Shown here piece after piece: positions 27,000 to 38,021 of a stretch of 64,000 nucleotides of DNA. Both the position numbers and the translations under genes were made by a program. Under the pieces are notes generated by a model. That model was not told the DNA's origin and did not search any database. It worked only from the letters and a program-made list of their open reading frames with translations. This DNA comes from Glossina fuscipes (taxonomy: Eukaryota; Arthropoda; Insecta; Diptera; Glossinidae): NCBI RefSeq assembly GCF_014805625.2, contig NW_023998414.1:27698699-27762698 (forward strand), written 5' to 3'. Numbering within the stretch: the first letter of the stretch is position 1; the number at the start of each line of letters is the position of its first letter.

Positions 27000-27300
27000 C
27001 TGAACCGGGCAACCCCCGTGGAAACCCGTAATTTCAGGGCTTCTTGTCCTTTGGACTTCGCCAATGATGTACAGGTTTTGGGTGATTTCGTACTGTACAA
27101 AGTCGAAGTCTATCTTGTCTTTGGACATGACACACGTCTCGGAAGGCGATCCACTACATAATCCTTTCTCGAAGAAATAATGTGTCCAGCACGTATTCCA
27201 CTGTGCCCCAACCTTCTAACCGTTCACAGTAGCGTCAGAGCCTGAGTAAGTTTGATGATCTCCGTGATAGAGAGCTGAATGTGAGAAGAAAATGTTCTCT
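27000..27300. other. Unclassified higher-GC segment
   Basis: This segment is less A+T-rich than its surroundings. The minus strand shows a coherent stretch of about 55 residues with stops at the edges (around 26993-27165), and the plus strand has an overlapping 93-codon frame. I do not recognise either translation. It may be a fragment of an unknown transposon, since it directly abuts repeat A. No function is assigned. Confidence 0.25.
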
Positions 27301-27571
27301 TTTGGTAAAAAAAGTGAACTCTCTTCCGATACTCCTGTTAGGCTTCGTAGCCAAGTTATAGATAGTAAACCTCATACCCGTCTTTGCTATCGGTTGAGCA
27401 GCTCCAATAAGTAAAAGCTATAAAGGCATTAGTCAACGTTTATAGGGAGCACCACGAAAAGAAAGATTCACATAGTTTTGTTCTCCATCACCAGCAACGA
27501 CAGATTTCCTTGAGATATCAGAGAGCGTTTCTCGCACCTATTGGATTTATGTAAAGCAAAAAAAACTCGAA

Positions 27572-27580
27572 AGAGAGAGA

Positions 27581-27641
<61 letters not shown>
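27572..27641. repeat. (GA)n microsatellite
   Basis: About 70 bases of GA dinucleotides broken once by GACAGA. A second long purine tract like the one at 18792-18878. Confidence 0.9.
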
Positions 27642-27644
<3 letters not shown>

Positions 27645-27645
<1 letters not shown>

Positions 27646-30600
27646 ACATAAAATTACGCACGTTTATTGCCGCACTCTTTTACCGCGTTCTGCGAGCCCT
27701 TTTAAGAGTATTATACGACTACGCAATCACTCGCAGTCTTCTCACCGTGTTGAACACATAGTGACGTATAATGCATATCGTTTAGGGTAACATATGTTTA
27801 CTGACGATCATTTCAATGCTTCTTCAATTCCAAAACGTTCTCTCTGTTAATTAAGTCCAGACAAGTACTTAAAATAGCAAACTTTTTTAAAAATGTAAAA
27901 TATTTTAAAATAATTGAAAAATTTTAAAAGCCATTTGATATTGCCTGGATACGGTCTCTTCTGATTCTCATGTGCTCTCTCACCACAAAGATATCCAAGA
28001 CGATCAGAGTTTTTTATTATGTAAAACAATTATAATCGCTTTAGATGACTTAAAGAATTTTTGGAAAATCATTTTAGAAGGAAAGCAAGTAAACTCGAAA
28101 CCAGCTGAACAAAATGTCCGTTAACTTTAAGGAAGCATATAACATGAAAGAAATAGAATGCATTTTGATTCAATAATTTGTATGATTTCAGTGAAAGGCT
28201 AAGGATAAAACGTTGTTGAACGATCAGGAAGGTAAATATTTTTAGTAAATTAATTTAGAACTATTTGCTTATTAAGAAATAGCAAATGTTAGATTGGGGT
28301 CCCAAAAAGTTCCGGAGATGCATAGAATTTCGAATTAAATGTGAGTCCCAAACGAGATTTTCGTTCAATAATTGCATTCGTTCGCCTTTAGACTCTCCCG
28401 GTTTGCTTCACTTTGCTCGCAAAACAACCACCGTTTGAGCTCAGCATGTTGACGATAAATTCGAATACTGTCAATACTGTCAAGTATAATCAGATTATTC
28501 TCTTTACTCTTCTTATAGAATGATGCGTTATTTTTAGACTAGCACTGCTAAGACTTTTACCCATCGCAAAACTTCCTATTGGGTCGCAAATTGGTGCAAA
28601 TATTATTAAGAGATTTCAATCATTTGTAAATGATCTTGAAATTTGGACGTTTTCTTAAAAGCTTAGAGTCTTTAAATGGTAAATTTTGCTGATTTGAAAT
28701 ATAAACGTTGAACCTACAATAAAGGTAAATAAAATTATCCTATGAAGAGATCTTGCAGAGTGTGCGATAAATTAAAAAATATCTCAACATTGAATTATGT
28801 CTGCAATTTCTCTCGCAGACAAACGCTATTAAAGCTTATGCATTTTGATGAGATTACGAATAGCTTAGAACAAATCGTGTGATTCATTTATAAAACAGCA
28901 TCAAAAAGGTCAGGTCTAATACTAAAGAAATTATAAAGAAAGAATCCATTGGCGATAAAGTCATTATTCATAGTTTGAAATGAAGGTTGACATATATATA
29001 TATATATATATATAGAGCTTTTAAAGATATTATGTTGTTTTTGTTTTTTTTTTTGTTTTTCTTTCAAAAGACGGTCAAAATAAAAAGCTTCCAATTGAAC
29101 CGTAATTTGTGTGTGTGCCTGAGAGTTTGTAAGTGAACGTAAGATAACTGCCATCATCTTTTTTAAGTCTACTGCTCAAGATACTCCCATTATAGCTTCT
29201 GCTGTAGCTTGTTGAAAATTTACAGGTACATCTTATCGTATATAACAAAAAATATAAAGAAAGAAAAAAAAAAAAAAAAACAAAAAAAAAAGAAAAAAAG
29301 AAGTCTTGTTGAAGTGTCTAAAGATGGCAAACTCTATGGCATCATTGTGATCATCATCATCATATCGTCATCATCATCATTTAGTTTTCCACGGCAGCTA
29401 AATGTATAAGAGTGTAGGCGTAATTGTTGCGATGATCATGTTGTGCCTCTTTAAACAAATAATAACAAAAGTTTGTGAACCGTTTTTCTTCTGCCAGTTC
29501 TTTCTTTTATGCACTCTTCGTCGCCCTTCTTTTTATGTTGATTGCCTACTGAAGTAGTTTTTTGGGAGGACGCTCCCTTTTGTATAAACGTTTTTCTTTT
29601 TAAGCGAAACCTACAACCCATACATTTAGCTTAACCGAGCTTTTTTATGCAATTTTATGCTAATTAGTTTGGAATAACATTATGGCAAAAGATCAAAACA
29701 GTTCGTTTTTCGTAAAGTTTACTGCAAAAACCCAGTTAGGATGATGATGTTCATGATGCTTATATAGATAATCTTTTCATGCTTATTGGTATAGCCTTGG
29801 CGTGTAGAGAGTGTGGTTCGACTTGCCACTTTAACTATTAATAATTTATAGTTTAGTTATGCGCTATAACTCATACTACGTGGTAGTTTAAGGAGCTTAA
29901 AACAAAAAAAAAAAAAAAAAACAAAAAAAAAAAACAAAAAAAACAAAAAAAACAAAAAAAATAAATAAATAAAAAAATTGATTGATAAAGGCGAAAAGCC
30001 AAGCCAACTATCATAATAATGACGATTTGATTGGAATAACATAATTGATATGAAACTTTTCAAAATCTCTTCAAATGCTTCAATTAATGAACTAACCAAT
30101 GAGCGGTTGGATGACATTATTTAGATCTGTTTCTCTTACTTACTTACTTCGAAAGCTGTTGCTCGCATTTTTACGCTAATCGTCAAAGAGTAATTAATGC
30201 TAAACTTGGCCATGGCCATCAAGTAATCTCGAAAATGTATAAATTGTTAATTAGTATGGCCGATTTAGTCGTTCATGAGCCAAGAGTTTCGAATAACCTA
30301 TGCTAGAGGTGGCCTGACTTGGCGATTATACCTCACGTTTGCCTTAAAGCAGAAGCTTTACGAAAATTTCTATTCGTAACTTGAAGCAAGCATGTAACGT
30401 TTTTTTATCAACGAACTCTATCGTATTTAAACAAATTATTCCTGTGTGTGTGTGTGTGTGTGTGTGTGTCGGGTTAATAATAACTTCTGATTGACTTCTT
30501 TTTGAAGCCACACTTAGTAAAAGTGTGATCAGAGATGATCGCTGCGCCATTATTAGAGGCAAGAGAAAAATTTCTTCAAAATTGTATCATGAAGCCTTAA

Positions 30601-30830
30601 ACACATTGATCTTTAAGCTTCTTATTCAATAAAATAAAACTTGTCGGGTCTATTTTCGATCAATTCGAATCGATTCGGGCGAAAAAAATCAAATTGCAGC
30701 CATTTTTACAAAATGAGTTTTTCGGGAAAATTCCACAATATTCACTATATTTGAATTCATATTTTTCGAAAATTTTCAACTTGTTGTGCTAAGTGCATTG
30801 CAGGGCCGCATCGACAAGGTTCTAGAAATA
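27645..30830. other. Non-coding stretch
   Basis: No gene supported. (TA)n lies near 28990-29014, A-rich runs with AAAAC/AAAAG interruptions lie near 29260-29302 and 29904-29962, an ATC run near 29348-29380, and (GT)n near 30443-30469. Open frames here read through those runs. Confidence 0.55.
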
Positions 30831-30839
30831 AAAGGGCAG

Positions 30840-31065
30840 CTTTTCGAATTCTATCATGCCTCAAATGTAACACACCGAAGGATTTGAGATAGACTTAACT
30901 TTAATGATATCGATCTAATCTGAAGCACTTTCTGCGTCTGTCCGTCTGTCCATCATGTTTCTCTGTATCCAGCTTGCAGGACGCAATTCTTGAAATGCTT
31001 TGCTGGAATTTGGTACACTGACGTGTTTTCGCCCAAAGACGAACGCTATTAAAAGAAATTCGGAT
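30840..31065 (+). repeat. Probable fragment of dispersed repeat family B
   Basis: CACACCGAAGGATTTGAGAT followed by ATCGATCTAATCTG and CTGCGTCTGTCCGTCTGTCC follows the landmark order of the forward B copies (CGAAGGA start, AATCGATTTA, then the CTGTCCGTC tract). It is strongly diverged. Confidence 0.4.
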
Positions 31066-31268
31066 CCGACTACTTCCCATATAACGCTCTATTTTGAAAA
31101 CTATAGAGTTGTATAGAGTATTTAATGTTGGGCTGTGAAACCACTATAGTGCTTTTACTTATTTTTAAAATAAAAAAGTACAACTATAAAAAAAAACTAC
31201 TTTATAAAAATAAGATGGATTGTGGCCAATCAAATATACTCCACCTCCCGATATTCGGGAAGAAATAT

Positions 31269-31269
31269 A

Positions 31270-31310
<41 letters not shown>

Positions 31311-31320
31311 TGTTATTATA
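31269..31320. repeat. (TTA)n microsatellite
   Basis: Almost pure TTA/ATT triplets. The 66-codon frame through it ends in a poly-Tyr string and is an artefact. Confidence 0.85.
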
Positions 31321-31400
31321 ATTAATAGCCAGAAAAACAAATTCAAAGAGTAAAGCCTTAAAGCAGTAGCATCGGGGACTATAGGGTCTCTACTTCACTT

Positions 31401-31477
31401 CAACCTCAGTTGAGATTTGAACCCACGAACATAGAGTTATTATACGTAATCCTTGGCCTAATCGGCCACTCAGACGG
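31401..31477 (-). tRNA. tRNA-like remnant (tRNA pseudogene or tRNA-derived SINE head)
   Basis: On the minus strand a GAGTGGCCGATTAGGCCA segment resembles a tRNA A box and gives a perfect GGCC/GGCC D-stem. About 40 bases later GGGTTCAAATCTC matches the B box/T-loop consensus, with a weak T-stem. The total span is about 77 bases, the length of a tRNA. The acceptor ends do not pair and the anticodon arm is poor, with no proper U33 position, so it cannot be a working tRNA. It may be a Leu/Ser-class pseudogene or the head of a SINE. It lies about 30 bp upstream of the jockey remnant. Confidence 0.4.
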
Positions 31478-31504
31478 ATCTGGAAAAAATAATGAAGCTT
31501 CATT

Positions 31505-32525
31505 GCAAAAAAAGTCCGGGGTCCGATTGTATTGATACAAAAGTTATTCAAGACTTACCACAAGAAGCAATTATTTTACTTACACTAGTATTCAAGTCAA
31601 TCTGGTGACTTGGGTCACTTCCCTTCGCAATGGATATGTGTTGAGATAGTAAAGGTATCTAAACCAAGAAAACGTTGTTCTATTGTAACTGAAGTTAGAA
31701 AAAATTCATATAACACCTGAGTATCAAGCTGGAACAGCCAAAACAATGCCATCTACAGTATCTTATACACGAGATGCTTTGGAAAACAAAAAAGTATTGC
31801 TTAGAGATGTTTTTAGATGTACATTCGATAAGCGTTTGATAAACTCTGGCACACCGCATTATGCTATAAACTTACGAAACTGCTTCAACACATTTTTACC
31901 TAATTCTAAAAGCTTACCTTAGTGGTAGGCTATACCGCCAAGAGTAAATAATGAATTTTCAGAAATTTTTAATAATCAATGAAGTTTTTCGGGAACAATT
32001 CTGTACACAAGCTTTACATCTCACTTGCCACTTGTCACAAATAGTGTTTTAGTCGCAACCTATGTAGAGGACACTGCAATACTAGCTGGTAGTGTAGGTC
32101 CCAACCATGCCTCAATTCAGCATAGATCACTGGTTAAAAAAATGCAAAATTATAGTTAACACGGAAAGTTGAACACATGAAGCATTTAGTTAACGTCGAA
32201 GAAAATGTCGCAATATTCCACGTCAATTACTTAAGATTGCACACAGATCATAGACTTACATGGAAAACTCATACACAAGCCAAAAGACAACAATTAAACA
32301 TAAAAAACAAACGCCTTTACTGGCTATTGGTTCGAAAATTCATCCTCAGCCTTGAAAATAAAGTAATCATCTATCGAATAATATTAAAACCAATTTGAAT
32401 TTACCTACGGAATACAACTAAGAGGGTACAGCCAGTAATTTCAATATTGAAATTTTACCGAGATTTGAAGCTAAAGCGTTGAGACTTATTTTGTTGCTTA
32501 CAAATGAAGAAAGGAACAAAAAATG
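31505..32525 (+). pseudogene. Decayed jockey-clade non-LTR retrotransposon, reverse transcriptase region
   Basis: Joining frames by eye gives a clear order of jockey-type reverse transcriptase blocks. IDTKVIQDLPQEAIILLTLV at about 31531 is the start of the RT fingers region. A YIRxAFDKLWH block near 31818-31850 corresponds to the AFDxVWH motif. ATYVEDTAILA at 32055-32087 is the Y-A-D-D active site block. YLRLHTDHRLTWKTHT near 32229-32276 is the YLG-type thumb block. LYWLLVRKFILSLENK and IIYRIILKPI at about 32317-32396 follow. A GTASNFNIEILPRF block at about 32423-32464 is the conserved C-terminal part. There are many stops and frameshifts, and the active site reads YVED instead of YADD. The endonuclease domain upstream and the tail downstream are missing, so it is dead. 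Family placement is from recalled motif patterns. Confidence 0.8.
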
Positions 32526-32639
32526 AATGGGGAAAAAGAGTTATAAATGAAATGAAGTCAAGTACGGCTTAAATAATAAACATTGTTACTTTAAAGGATA
32601 TGTCCTCCTCAACGCGTTCGCGTTGGTTGCTTTAAAATT

Positions 32640-33020
32640 TATGCAAGACCTCCATCTCGCGTCATTTGTACGATAAAATGTTACGAGCGACAAGAGGGCA
32701 ACGTGACAGCAAGATTATGGAAAATGCAAAGCTATACGAAACAACAATGAGTTCTCATTGCTTATGGAATAACATCAAACGGATGCTTATCGTCTTCAGC
32801 GACGAGACTCATTTTCATCTTGATAACTTGTTTTGATGGTTATCCGATAAAATTGACGAATTAAAGGTTCAGAAAATCATCGAGCAATTGTTGAGAAAGG
32901 AATGCATTGTGACACCAGGTCACTGTTTAGTGACTGCGAACTTTGAATTGGGGTAAAATGATTCTTTTTTGAAAACGCGGCAATCTCCAATTACTTGTTG
33001 TTGCGTGAACTTCGGGTCAT
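32640..33020 (+). pseudogene. Tc1/mariner-superfamily (IS630-type) transposase remnant
   Basis: LIVFSDETHFHL, encoded at about 32787-32822, matches the block around the first catalytic aspartate of insect IS630-type transposases (usual form I-F-S-D-E-x-H-F). Downstream, in shifted frames, HQVTV (near 32917) and FFENAAISNY (near 32967-32997) match the following V-T-V-W-C-G and F-F-E-N blocks. Stops and frame changes are frequent, and the second and third catalytic residues are not visible. Terminal inverted repeats were not found. It lies just after the jockey remnant in the same orientation. Confidence 0.55.
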
Positions 33021-33029
33021 ACAATGTCA

Positions 33030-34503
33030 CTTTCGCTCCAATTTATTAAAATATGTTTCGTTTGTTAATGCTTAGCGATTGAGTTCAGTTCGCTGAAGTG
33101 AAAGCAAAACGTTTGTGATTGGCAGTCATGTGTGTGCGTACGTGTGACCCTTCTCATTATCATTTTAAATGTTAGTCAATGTGCAAATAATCCATAGCTG
33201 TTTATCAAAATACCAAGTGTGTAAATATGAAACCGGAATTTTTATACAGAAAGTGCTCATTAATTTTATGAAAATATCGAATGAAAAATATTGCGTTGGT
33301 AACCTTCTCTATCGCTAAATACACGCCTTTGAAAATTTTCTCCTTTTCTCAGGAATCCTGTCAATTATTTTTTATATCTTCAAAGCGTTTGTTTACCAAG
33401 TGCATGTCCCATCGATGAAAAAAAGGGGATAAACGGAAGAGGTCGTGTCTGGTGAGTAGTCCGCATGGCCAAGTACTTTTTAATGTATTGTTTTGCAAAA
33501 TGGATGAATGGACGGATGTCATGTAAAAAAAAAAAAAAATGGTCCCGTGTTGCCCTTTTCGATATTTCGCTCATTTCTTCAAATCGATGAATTGTTGACT
33601 GAAATTATTTGACGGTATTAACCGTTTTACTTGACTTTAATCTCTAATAGCTGACTATACATTTTCTATCCCGCCAAATGCAGGCTATCGTCTTCCTGCC
33701 AAAGCGATTCAGTCTCGCAATGGATGGGATTCACAAAAGCATAGAAGCGTAAAAGCATAAATATTTCTTATTTGTTTCTTATTTGTTTCCTATGTGTTAC
33801 CTTTACTTTTTTTTTTTTTTTTATATATTTTCAAGTCCTAAACGACTTTTATTCTTTTACTAAAACACAAAATTAAAGCAATAATTGTTAGGATACATAG
33901 GTAAAATGAAAATTTATATCATACATAAAGATATTAGAGAAATATTGTATATTTTCATTTTCATTATTATATGCGCATAACCACACACACACACACACAC
34001 ACACACACGCATACACACATACATGCGCACTCGCATACACCCAAGTATATGTACACGGATATACATGGAAGCGTTTACGCAGCTATATAGGAAAACGCGT
34101 GCAAACAAGCATTTGGAATTTTTCATTCATTACCAGGAACCACGTCTTACAGTTGATCTTGAAGACGGCACTTTAATGAGGTTTCATGCAATTTAAGTCA
34201 AAACAATTTTTGCCCAGTTGGATATCGCATTGACTGAACTTATAGACAAACAGACGGAAGAACATACTGGACAGATCTCTTAACATAGAATAAAAGAAGA
34301 AAAATAAAGACAATTGTTGTCGTTTTTGTTGCTTTTGTTGTTTAGGTTAGTTGGTTGCATTCAATTCAATTTCAATTTTCATTTTATAACATGAACGACA
34401 TCAGTAAAAGAGTAACAACAAGAACAACAACAATAACAACAATAATACCAATATAAAAATATCTAAAAATGTAGATAAAATAGACATAACAACAACAATT
34501 ATT

Positions 34504-34542
<39 letters not shown>

Positions 34543-35059
34543 CATGTATCTATATATACCTACACACACGTGCAATAGCGACAGCAACAGTAATAGCATT
34601 GAGAAGCAATATCATCGCGTCATTGGGAATAAGGGTAAAATAAGGCAAATGATCGGCGGCTTTGTGGCGTCTCCAACACACGGTGCGCGTTAATAACAAC
34701 TCAACGTGAGAGCATGTTCGCGAACTCATCGTCAACTTTACAAAGTCACAATTTTCCTCGCTTACGACTGCGATAAGCGCAGATCATACAGCGCACACAG
34801 TGCAGCACAAACTCCGACACTACACAACACTATACTAAAATTTTTGTGTTTGTTGTTTTATGCGTTGATCGCTGTACTTGACCATAAGATAGAAGCGAAA
34901 GCAAAAACGCAGCGCTTCCACAAGATCATAATGATGATGATGACAACATTGCTGAATATGCTGTAGATGTCTTTTTAAATGTGTGTTTGTTGTTGTTACT
35001 ATTGCTGGTGATGTTGTGTCGTTAAGAAATAAAAAGAATAAGTATCTCTCTCTTTTTTA

Positions 35060-35090
<31 letters not shown>

Positions 35091-36800
35091 TTTTTATTTT
35101 GTTTTCTTCGTTTTCTGTTGCTGCAACAAACTTTTGTGCAAAAAAATTAATAATTTCTTGTTCGTATATCTTTGTCTGTCTTTTTGGCGGCTCTGCTTGT
35201 TCATGTTGTTTGTTAGTTGGTTGGTTCTTGTTTTACCGATGAAATGTAACATAATATACAACAACATCATTGAAGACGGCAGCAACATCTAAATATTTGT
35301 TTGCCTTCAAAATGCACAAACAAACACTAACACAAACACAATCATATATATATATGTATATATATCTATATATATATATATATATATATCTGTATATATA
35401 TACCAAATGTCGCGCTCATTCTTACGCTTTTCTTAAGCTTTTAGTATCCGCTGCCAATGCTGTTAGTGAAGCAATTGATGTCGAAAATATTCAATTGTTG
35501 GTAGAACAAACAACGTTCAGTAATAACTTCTGCTTGTATTTGTAAATGTTATCCTATGTGTGTGTGTGTTTATGTATGCATGTGTATTAAGTAAATATGA
35601 AAGGGTCGCTTTTTACTCGCTACAATAAAAAGCGTAAGGTATGTGCATAAGTTTTAGTTGGTAGTTGTATGGTGATAATGTTTTCTTCGTTTTATTTATT
35701 TATTTATTTATTATTATTCTTATTATTATTATTATTATTTTTTTTTACTTTTTATTTCCTTTTCGCATTGGTAACAAAGCAACAACATGCAACATGATTT
35801 CTTGTATGCAGTGTTCGCATATGTAAATTATGATCATATTTATTATTGAACTGTTACTGTAGTTGTCAGCAGTTTTACTGTTCCTGTTATTCTTGTTGTT
35901 ATTATTGTTGCTTTTTTTATCATAAATGTTTTATCCTACGTTTTAAGTGATTTTGTAAAAAAGTTTCCACATTTGCTGCCCAGATTTATTGCTTTGTTGA
36001 GAACTAAAAAACAAAAGAGAAAAGAAAGCATGAAATCCAGTTGTTCTCAAATCTATTGCGTTGCTAAGACATTCCCAAAAGTCCCAAAGCCCATTGAATG
36101 CATATTTCAAGTTCAACTTTTAATTTATACCGAAAGATTAGCACTTAGTTGCAATCAAAGTTTAAGGAACTTTTTCTTTTATAGGGCAATTTTGACGTTA
36201 ATTAGGACAATGCCCCTTACTCTATATGATTATTCGGCGTTTAATGTCTAACCTCTAATTAGAGGCACATACGAGGCACGGTACGAAAAGATTTATTCGT
36301 GCACATTTCATCAATCATATTTTTGTACTCGCATATATATACCACACTTCATTTATATATGCATGGTGTCGTCTGCAATTTCAATCAAAACTTTATTGCC
36401 GATCTTAACTGAGATCTGATATCTGTTTGATAGTCGGACGGCAGATGAAAGACAGATACATGGGGAGACAAATGAACGAATGGACGGGCGAAATGATATT
36501 CCAGAGTAGATGTCTGCTCTCGAAAAACCAAAAGCTTTACGTGATCTCCTTAACTCAATTACCATAGTAGAATTTGCCTTCAAGAAGCGAAACTTTCCAG
36601 CTTTGCTTTCATGACGTCAATCGATTCAAATCACTTTTCATTCGATCCGTTCTTATCCTTGACGAAAAAGAGAAGAGAGATCATCGGTCACCCCCTACTA
36701 ATGCCCACAACCTATAGCCATATTTTTGTCCAGAGATCATCTAATTATATGGACAAATGAATGTGAAAATTAAACTGAATTGCAAATGATCAGAGCAATT
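33030..36800. other. Non-coding stretch downstream of the forkhead gene
   Basis: No gene supported. It includes (CA)n at about 33982-34009, (TA)n near 34506-34540, TTTTG pentamers near 35057-35085, (TA)n blocks near 35344-35402 and TTA/TTG triplets near 35700-35745. A segment at 34560-34840 is less A+T-rich, with GCAGCACAAACTCCGACAC-type sequence resembling fly 5' UTR or regulatory DNA, but no gene follows. Pieces with CAGACGGAAG (near 34251) and GGACGGCAGATGAAAGACAG (near 36434) look like further old B fragments. Confidence 0.5.
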
Positions 36801-36829
36801 ATTGTTCGGTGTCTTTTTTTTTTTTTTTG

Positions 36830-36835
36830 TTTATT
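36830..36835 (-). terminator. Candidate polyadenylation signal of the forkhead gene
   Basis: The plus strand reads TTTATT, that is AATAAA on the minus strand, about 180 bases after the stop codon of the forkhead gene. More AATAAA hexamers overlap just upstream on that strand (36836-36851). The resulting 3' UTR would be roughly 180-210 nt, reasonable for a short fly transcript. The exact cleavage site cannot be read. Confidence 0.5.
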
Positions 36836-37012
36836 TTTATTTATTTATTTAAAAAAAAAATAAAGAAAAATATTTATGGGAAATCAAAGAACATGATTAC
36901 TTAAAATTTAAAATATTTGATGAATATTTACAATCTCTTTATAAGCAAATATTTACAATTATTAATTATTAACGATGGGATGAAAACAAGAACAGACAGA
37001 GACAGTTTTGCT

Positions 37013-37678
37013 TCACATTGAAGTCGATTGTGTGTGGAAGTTTGCCCCAAATGGCACGTTTGCTTGTTGTGGATTCTGTTGATACAAACTCCAGTATTGC
37101 TCTCTTTGCCTTTGCATTATTGCTGCCTGTTGGGCTAAATGCATTTCTTCCGGCGTGGGAAAGTATACAGCATGTGGCGTATAATGCTGAGCAAATGCAC
37201 GATACGGATAGTTTGCGCGCATAGCCCCACCCACGGGAAAGGATTGTTGTTGGATAATATTACCGTTACTGTTGCGTCTTAAACGTCCAGTTGTCTCGCC
37301 CACTTTCAAATCTTCAAACAACGGATTTATAGTCCAATAATTTCCACGTCCTGGATCGTCTAAAGCCCGCTGGACTTTCATAAAGTATGGGGATAAGCTT
37401 AAATTATGACGAATAGAATTCGTCCATTGACTTTTGTTTTTCTGATAGTATCGGAAATTTTTCTCTATCCAAGCGCAAATACCGCTCAATGTCAAATGTT
37501 TGTCGGGACTATTGCGTAACGCCATCAAAATCAGCGCACTGTATGTATAATTTGGCTTACTGTCGCGACTATCTTCGGAACCCGAAGATGTTGGAGATTC
37601 TTCTTCGTCGCCGATAGTTTCTCTTTTTTCTTCAACATCACCATCATACAGAATTGATCTTATGCTAAACGACGACAT
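37013..37678 (-). CDS. fd19B: Forkhead-box transcription factor, fd19B-like (FoxG/sloppy-paired-related)
   Basis: Single-exon gene for a 221-residue nuclear DNA-binding protein. Residues 1-40 are acidic and Ser-rich (low complexity, EEKRET, DEEESPTSSGSEDS). Residues 41-134 form a complete winged-helix forkhead domain: KPNYTYSALI at the start, helix 3 recognition segment WTNSIRHNLSL at 85-95, then DDPGRGNYW at 107-115 and the wing-2 block GETTGRLRR at 127-135. The DDPGRGxYW and GETTGRLRR blocks are characteristic of fd19B rather than slp1/slp2, and the protein is short like Drosophila fd19B. Residues 136-221 are Gln-, Tyr- and Pro-rich, a likely flexible activation or repression tail. The start is fixed by an in-frame TAG six codons upstream, an A at -3, and a core promoter 76 bases upstream. 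No introns are needed. In Drosophila the relative is a head-patterning factor; a similar role here is inference. The first ten codons are duplicated at 62011. Confidence 0.9.
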   Translation of the reverse strand: MSSFSIRSILYDGDVEEKRETIGDEEESPTSSGSEDSRDSKPNYTYSALILMALRNSPDKHLTLSGICAWIEKNFRYYQKNKSQWTNSIRHNLSLSPYFMKVQRALDDPGRGNYWTINPLFEDLKVGETTGRLRRNSNGNIIQQQSFPVGGAMRANYPYRAFAQHYTPHAVYFPTPEEMHLAQQAAIMQRQREQYWSLYQQNPQQANVPFGANFHTQSTSM

Positions 37679-37750
37679 TCTTTTATCTTTCTTCTAAAAT
37701 TATTACTTGAACAACTGTCCAGTCAGCTCAGTGCAACTATTACTAACGAA

Positions 37751-37756
37751 ATGTGA
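37751..37756 (-). promoter_or_regulatory. Predicted initiator / transcription start of the forkhead gene
   Basis: On the minus strand TCACAT matches the fly initiator pattern TCAxTY loosely. Its A at 37754 would be +1, 32 bases after the first T of the TATA box and 76 bases before the ATG. The 5' UTR has no ATG. The same element is kept in the duplicated arm. Confidence 0.55.
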
Positions 37757-37780
37757 TAAAGTATTGTGTTGGAAATGATA

Positions 37781-37786
37781 TTTATA
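37781..37786 (-). promoter_or_regulatory. TATA box of the forkhead gene
   Basis: The minus strand reads TATAAA within CTGGTATAAATATCA. Spacing of about 32 bases to the initiator and 108 bases to the ATG is canonical. Identical sequence is present in the inverted copy at 61903-61908. Confidence 0.7.
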
Positions 37787-37850
37787 CCAGATTCTAGACG
37801 ATGCACGTATTTGCCAAATGTTCCTAATACAAACGAATTCTCGTTTACTC

Positions 37851-37856
37851 TAATCC
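37851..37856 (-). promoter_or_regulatory. Candidate K50 homeodomain site (GGATTA)
   Basis: GGATTA on the minus strand, about 100 bases upstream of the predicted start, is the core of Bicoid/Orthodenticle-type sites. A head gene would be a plausible target of Otd, but this is inference from a six-base match. It is conserved in the copied arm at 61833-61838. Confidence 0.3.
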
Positions 37857-37998
37857 TTCCGTAATCAGTGATTTTTCCCGCTTCCGCCGTGTAAATGCAT
37901 CACTCGTAATACACAAAGCGATTACTGTGATTAACTCGTGAATAGGCGCCAATTGACTTCTTCACCGCATTGTAAAAATAATGCGTTTATACACTGAC

Positions 37999-38021
37999 TT
38001 TGTCGCGGATAAAGCGACAAA
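37999..38021. promoter_or_regulatory. Perfect 8-bp palindrome in the forkhead upstream region
   Basis: TTTGTCGC, a 7-base spacer GGATAAA, then GCGACAAA: perfect inverted arms about 245-265 bases upstream of the predicted start. It is preserved unchanged in the duplicate (61668-61690). It could be a paired protein-binding site or chance; no factor is assigned. Confidence 0.4.
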
